A stretch of DNA of 64,000 nt from Caballeronia ptereochthonis (GTDB lineage: Bacteria; Pseudomonadota; Gammaproteobacteria; Burkholderiales; Burkholderiaceae). The notes under the pieces are model-generated. The model worked only from the letters and a program-made list of their open reading frames with translations, ran no database searches and had not been told where the DNA came from. The translations under genes and the position numbers were made by a program. The DNA lies in assembly GCF_001545075.1 (NCBI RefSeq), contig NZ_FCOB02000030.1:1-64000 (forward strand), read 5' to 3'. Shown here piece after piece: positions 62,570 through 64,000 of the stretch (the first letter of the stretch is position 1; each line of letters begins with the position of its first letter).

Positions 62570-63625
62570 TCAGAGCACGTCGACGCGGCCCGCGCCGTCC
62601 ACCATCTCGCCGATCACCGCGGCATCGTCGAAGCCGTCGGCGCGGAAGATCGCGAGCACGTCGCTCACTGCTTCCGGCGCGCACGATACGAGCAGGCCGC
62701 CGGAGGTCTGCGGATCGGTGAGCAAGGCGCGCGCCTCGTGGAGCGAGGGTTCGAGCGATGCGCCCAGCGACACGTCCGCGCCATAGGCGCTCCAGTTGCG
62801 GCCCGACGCACCGGTGCAGATGCCCGCGCGCACGAAGTCGCGCACCTGCGGCAGCCACGGCAGGTCCGCGTAACGGATGCGCGCGGTCAGCCCCGCGCCG
62901 CGCGCGAGTTCGAGCGTGTGACCGAGCAGGCCGAAGCCCGTCACATCGGTGAGCGCGTGCACGCCGTCGAGCTGCGCGAGCTCGGCGCCCGGGCGATTGA
63001 GCCTGGTCGTCGCCGCGATCATCGCCGCGTAGCCCGCCGCATCGAGCTTGTCTTTCTTGAGCGCCGCCGACAGCACGCCGACGCCGAGCGGCTTGCCGAG
63101 CACGAGCACGTCGCCCGCGCGGGCGGCCGCGTTGCGCTTCACGCGCGACGGATGCACGATGCCGAGCGCCGCGAGCCCGTAGATCGGCTCGACGGAATCG
63201 ATCGAATGGCCGCCTGCGACCGGAATGCCCGCTTCCGCGCACACCGCTTCGCCGCCCTTCAGCACCTGCGCGATGGCTTCGTGCGGCAGCACGTTGATCG
63301 GCATGCCGACGAGCGCGAGCGCGAGGATCGGCTTGCCGCCCATCGCATAGACGTCGGAGAGCGCGTTGGTCGCGGCGATGCGGCCGAAGTCGAACGGATC
63401 GTCGACGATCGGCATGAAGAAGTCGGTCGTCGCGACGATCGCCTGCTCGTCGTTGAGCCTGTACACGGCGGCGTCGTCGGCGGTGTCGTTGCCGACGAGG
63501 AGATCGGGGAACGCGGGCAGCGGCGCCGTGCGCCTGAGCAGATCGGCGAGCACGCCGGGCGCGATCTTGCAGCCACAGCCGCCGCCGTGGGAAAGACTCG
63601 TGAGACGGGGTGAAGTCGTGGTCAT
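62570..63625 (-). CDS. selD: Selenide, water dikinase
   Basis: A 351-residue enzyme making selenophosphate from selenide and ATP. The active-site segment GGGCGCK near residue 15-21 has Cys at the position that is Sec in some species, and GHSIDSVEPIYG is conserved. The ATG at 63625 is chosen because it places the GGCGCK motif as in known SelD. No selA or selB gene is in the window. Confidence 0.95.
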   Translation of the reverse strand: MTTTSPRLTSLSHGGGCGCKIAPGVLADLLRRTAPLPAFPDLLVGNDTADDAAVYRLNDEQAIVATTDFFMPIVDDPFDFGRIAATNALSDVYAMGGKPILALALVGMPINVLPHEAIAQVLKGGEAVCAEAGIPVAGGHSIDSVEPIYGLAALGIVHPSRVKRNAAARAGDVLVLGKPLGVGVLSAALKKDKLDAAGYAAMIAATTRLNRPGAELAQLDGVHALTDVTGFGLLGHTLELARGAGLTARIRYADLPWLPQVRDFVRAGICTGASGRNWSAYGADVSLGASLEPSLHEARALLTDPQTSGGLLVSCAPEAVSDVLAIFRADGFDDAAVIGEMVDGAGRVDVL

Positions 63626-63700
63626 GGTTGACAGGTCGGGCAAAGTCTTGCGATGAACGCCATTATCGCCGCTTGCGGCCCATGCCGTCTTGCGCTTGCT

Positions 63701-64000
63701 TCACACGATGCGCCTGAAGAGACCGGGATAGTCGAGCACGAGCCCGTCCGCATCGACGGTGATATCCGCCGTGAAGCCCGTGTCGAGCCCTTCGTACCGA
63801 TAGCGATGATCCGGCTCGATGCACGTGTACGCCTGCTCCACCGCGCTCACGCTCAGCTCGGGCACGCGCACATAGGCGACGCGTATCACGCGCCGCTCGC
63901 CGCGCTCGAGCTGCATACGCCGGATCGGCAGCGTGTTGGTGAAAGGCGTCGCGGTGATGTCCACGTCGATACAGCCGCGCAGCCTCTCCAGTGGCGCGCC
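63701..64000 (-). CDS. Putative glycolipid-binding family protein, partial
   Basis: The C-terminal 99 residues of a protein whose gene runs off the right edge. GCIDVDITATPFTNTLPIRR and the end TADITVDADGLVLDYPGLFRR match the putative glycolipid-binding (DUF1089) family. Function is not known in detail; members contain a lipocalin-like barrel. Confidence 0.8.
   Translation of the reverse strand, partial: GAPLERLRGCIDVDITATPFTNTLPIRRMQLERGERRVIRVAYVRVPELSVSAVEQAYTCIEPDHRYRYEGLDTGFTADITVDADGLVLDYPGLFRRIV

Noticed and set aside
1..64000. CRISPR array, prophage or secondary-metabolite gene cluster
   Set aside because: No regularly spaced repeats, cas genes, phage structural genes, or PKS/NRPS modules were seen.

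Overview
The window is GC-rich, densely coded DNA from a beta-proteobacterium of the order Burkholderiales, most like Paraburkholderia or Caballeronia. This rests on the gene content: an FlhDC pair, a PolB-type polymerase II, AAHS- and ACS-type MFS carriers, H-NS proteins ending in the TWSGRGRAPAW motif, and many LysR/GntR/IclR regulators each beside a small catabolic operon. Genus is an inference from family knowledge; no rRNA or other marker is present. I see no transposase, integrase, CRISPR array, phage module or replication origin, so this looks like stable catabolic chromosome or chromid sequence.

Layout. 0-5.2 kb: an aromatic-acid module with an ACS-family carrier, a GntR/FCD regulator, a Rieske oxygenase and its FMN/ferredoxin reductase, with a repeated putative operator. 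5.3-5.5 kb: a candidate small RNA ending in a terminator. 5.6-10.5 kb: a fused double alpha/beta-hydrolase without nucleophilic serines, an OsmC/Ohr peroxidase, an aldehyde dehydrogenase and a DJ-1/PfpI protein. 10.6 kb: an H-NS protein with two DNA-binding modules. 11.5-15.7 kb: a urate-degradation locus (cytosolic 5-hydroxyisourate hydrolase, a Tat-exported paralogue, an MFS carrier, a LysR regulator and OHCU decarboxylase). 15.7-18 kb: an NTF2-like protein, a flavin reductase, a DUF429 protein and a truncated nucleoside deaminase. 18-23.2 kb: a LysR regulator diverging from a beta-hydroxyacid dehydrogenase, aldehyde dehydrogenase and DUF3100 membrane protein operon. 23.3 kb: tRNA-Val(GAC), followed by about 0.8 kb of mostly non-coding DNA.

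24-32 kb: an IclR regulator diverging from a seven-gene operon that joins an ABC importer to a three-subunit FAD/2Fe-2S amine dehydrogenase of the Hcn/opine-oxidase type. 32-40.5 kb: a TetR regulator, a TauD-like dioxygenase with an aldehyde dehydrogenase, a 938-residue MalT-like LuxR regulator and a family III CoA-transferase. 40.6-42.3 kb: DhaK and DhaL without DhaM. 42.3-53.5 kb: a Na+/H+ antiporter, a degenerate subtilase-like protein, TerC, NhaR, an HPF/RaiA-like protein, two MFS carriers, a DUF3574 lipoprotein and an internally duplicated outer-membrane barrel. 53.5-64 kb: PolB, FlhD/FlhC, a purine nucleoside permease, an MscS-type channel, a cation diffusion facilitator, SelD and part of a glycolipid-binding protein.

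Most of the window reads as scavenging modules of one pattern: regulator, transporter and oxidoreductases. The points most worth a second look are the double hydrolase with Arg and Cys in place of the nucleophilic Ser, the importer-plus-heterotrimeric dehydrogenase operon of unknown substrate, the exported 5-hydroxyisourate hydrolase paralogue, the duplicated barrel, the degenerate subtilase, and helically phased GTTAC repeats near flhDC.
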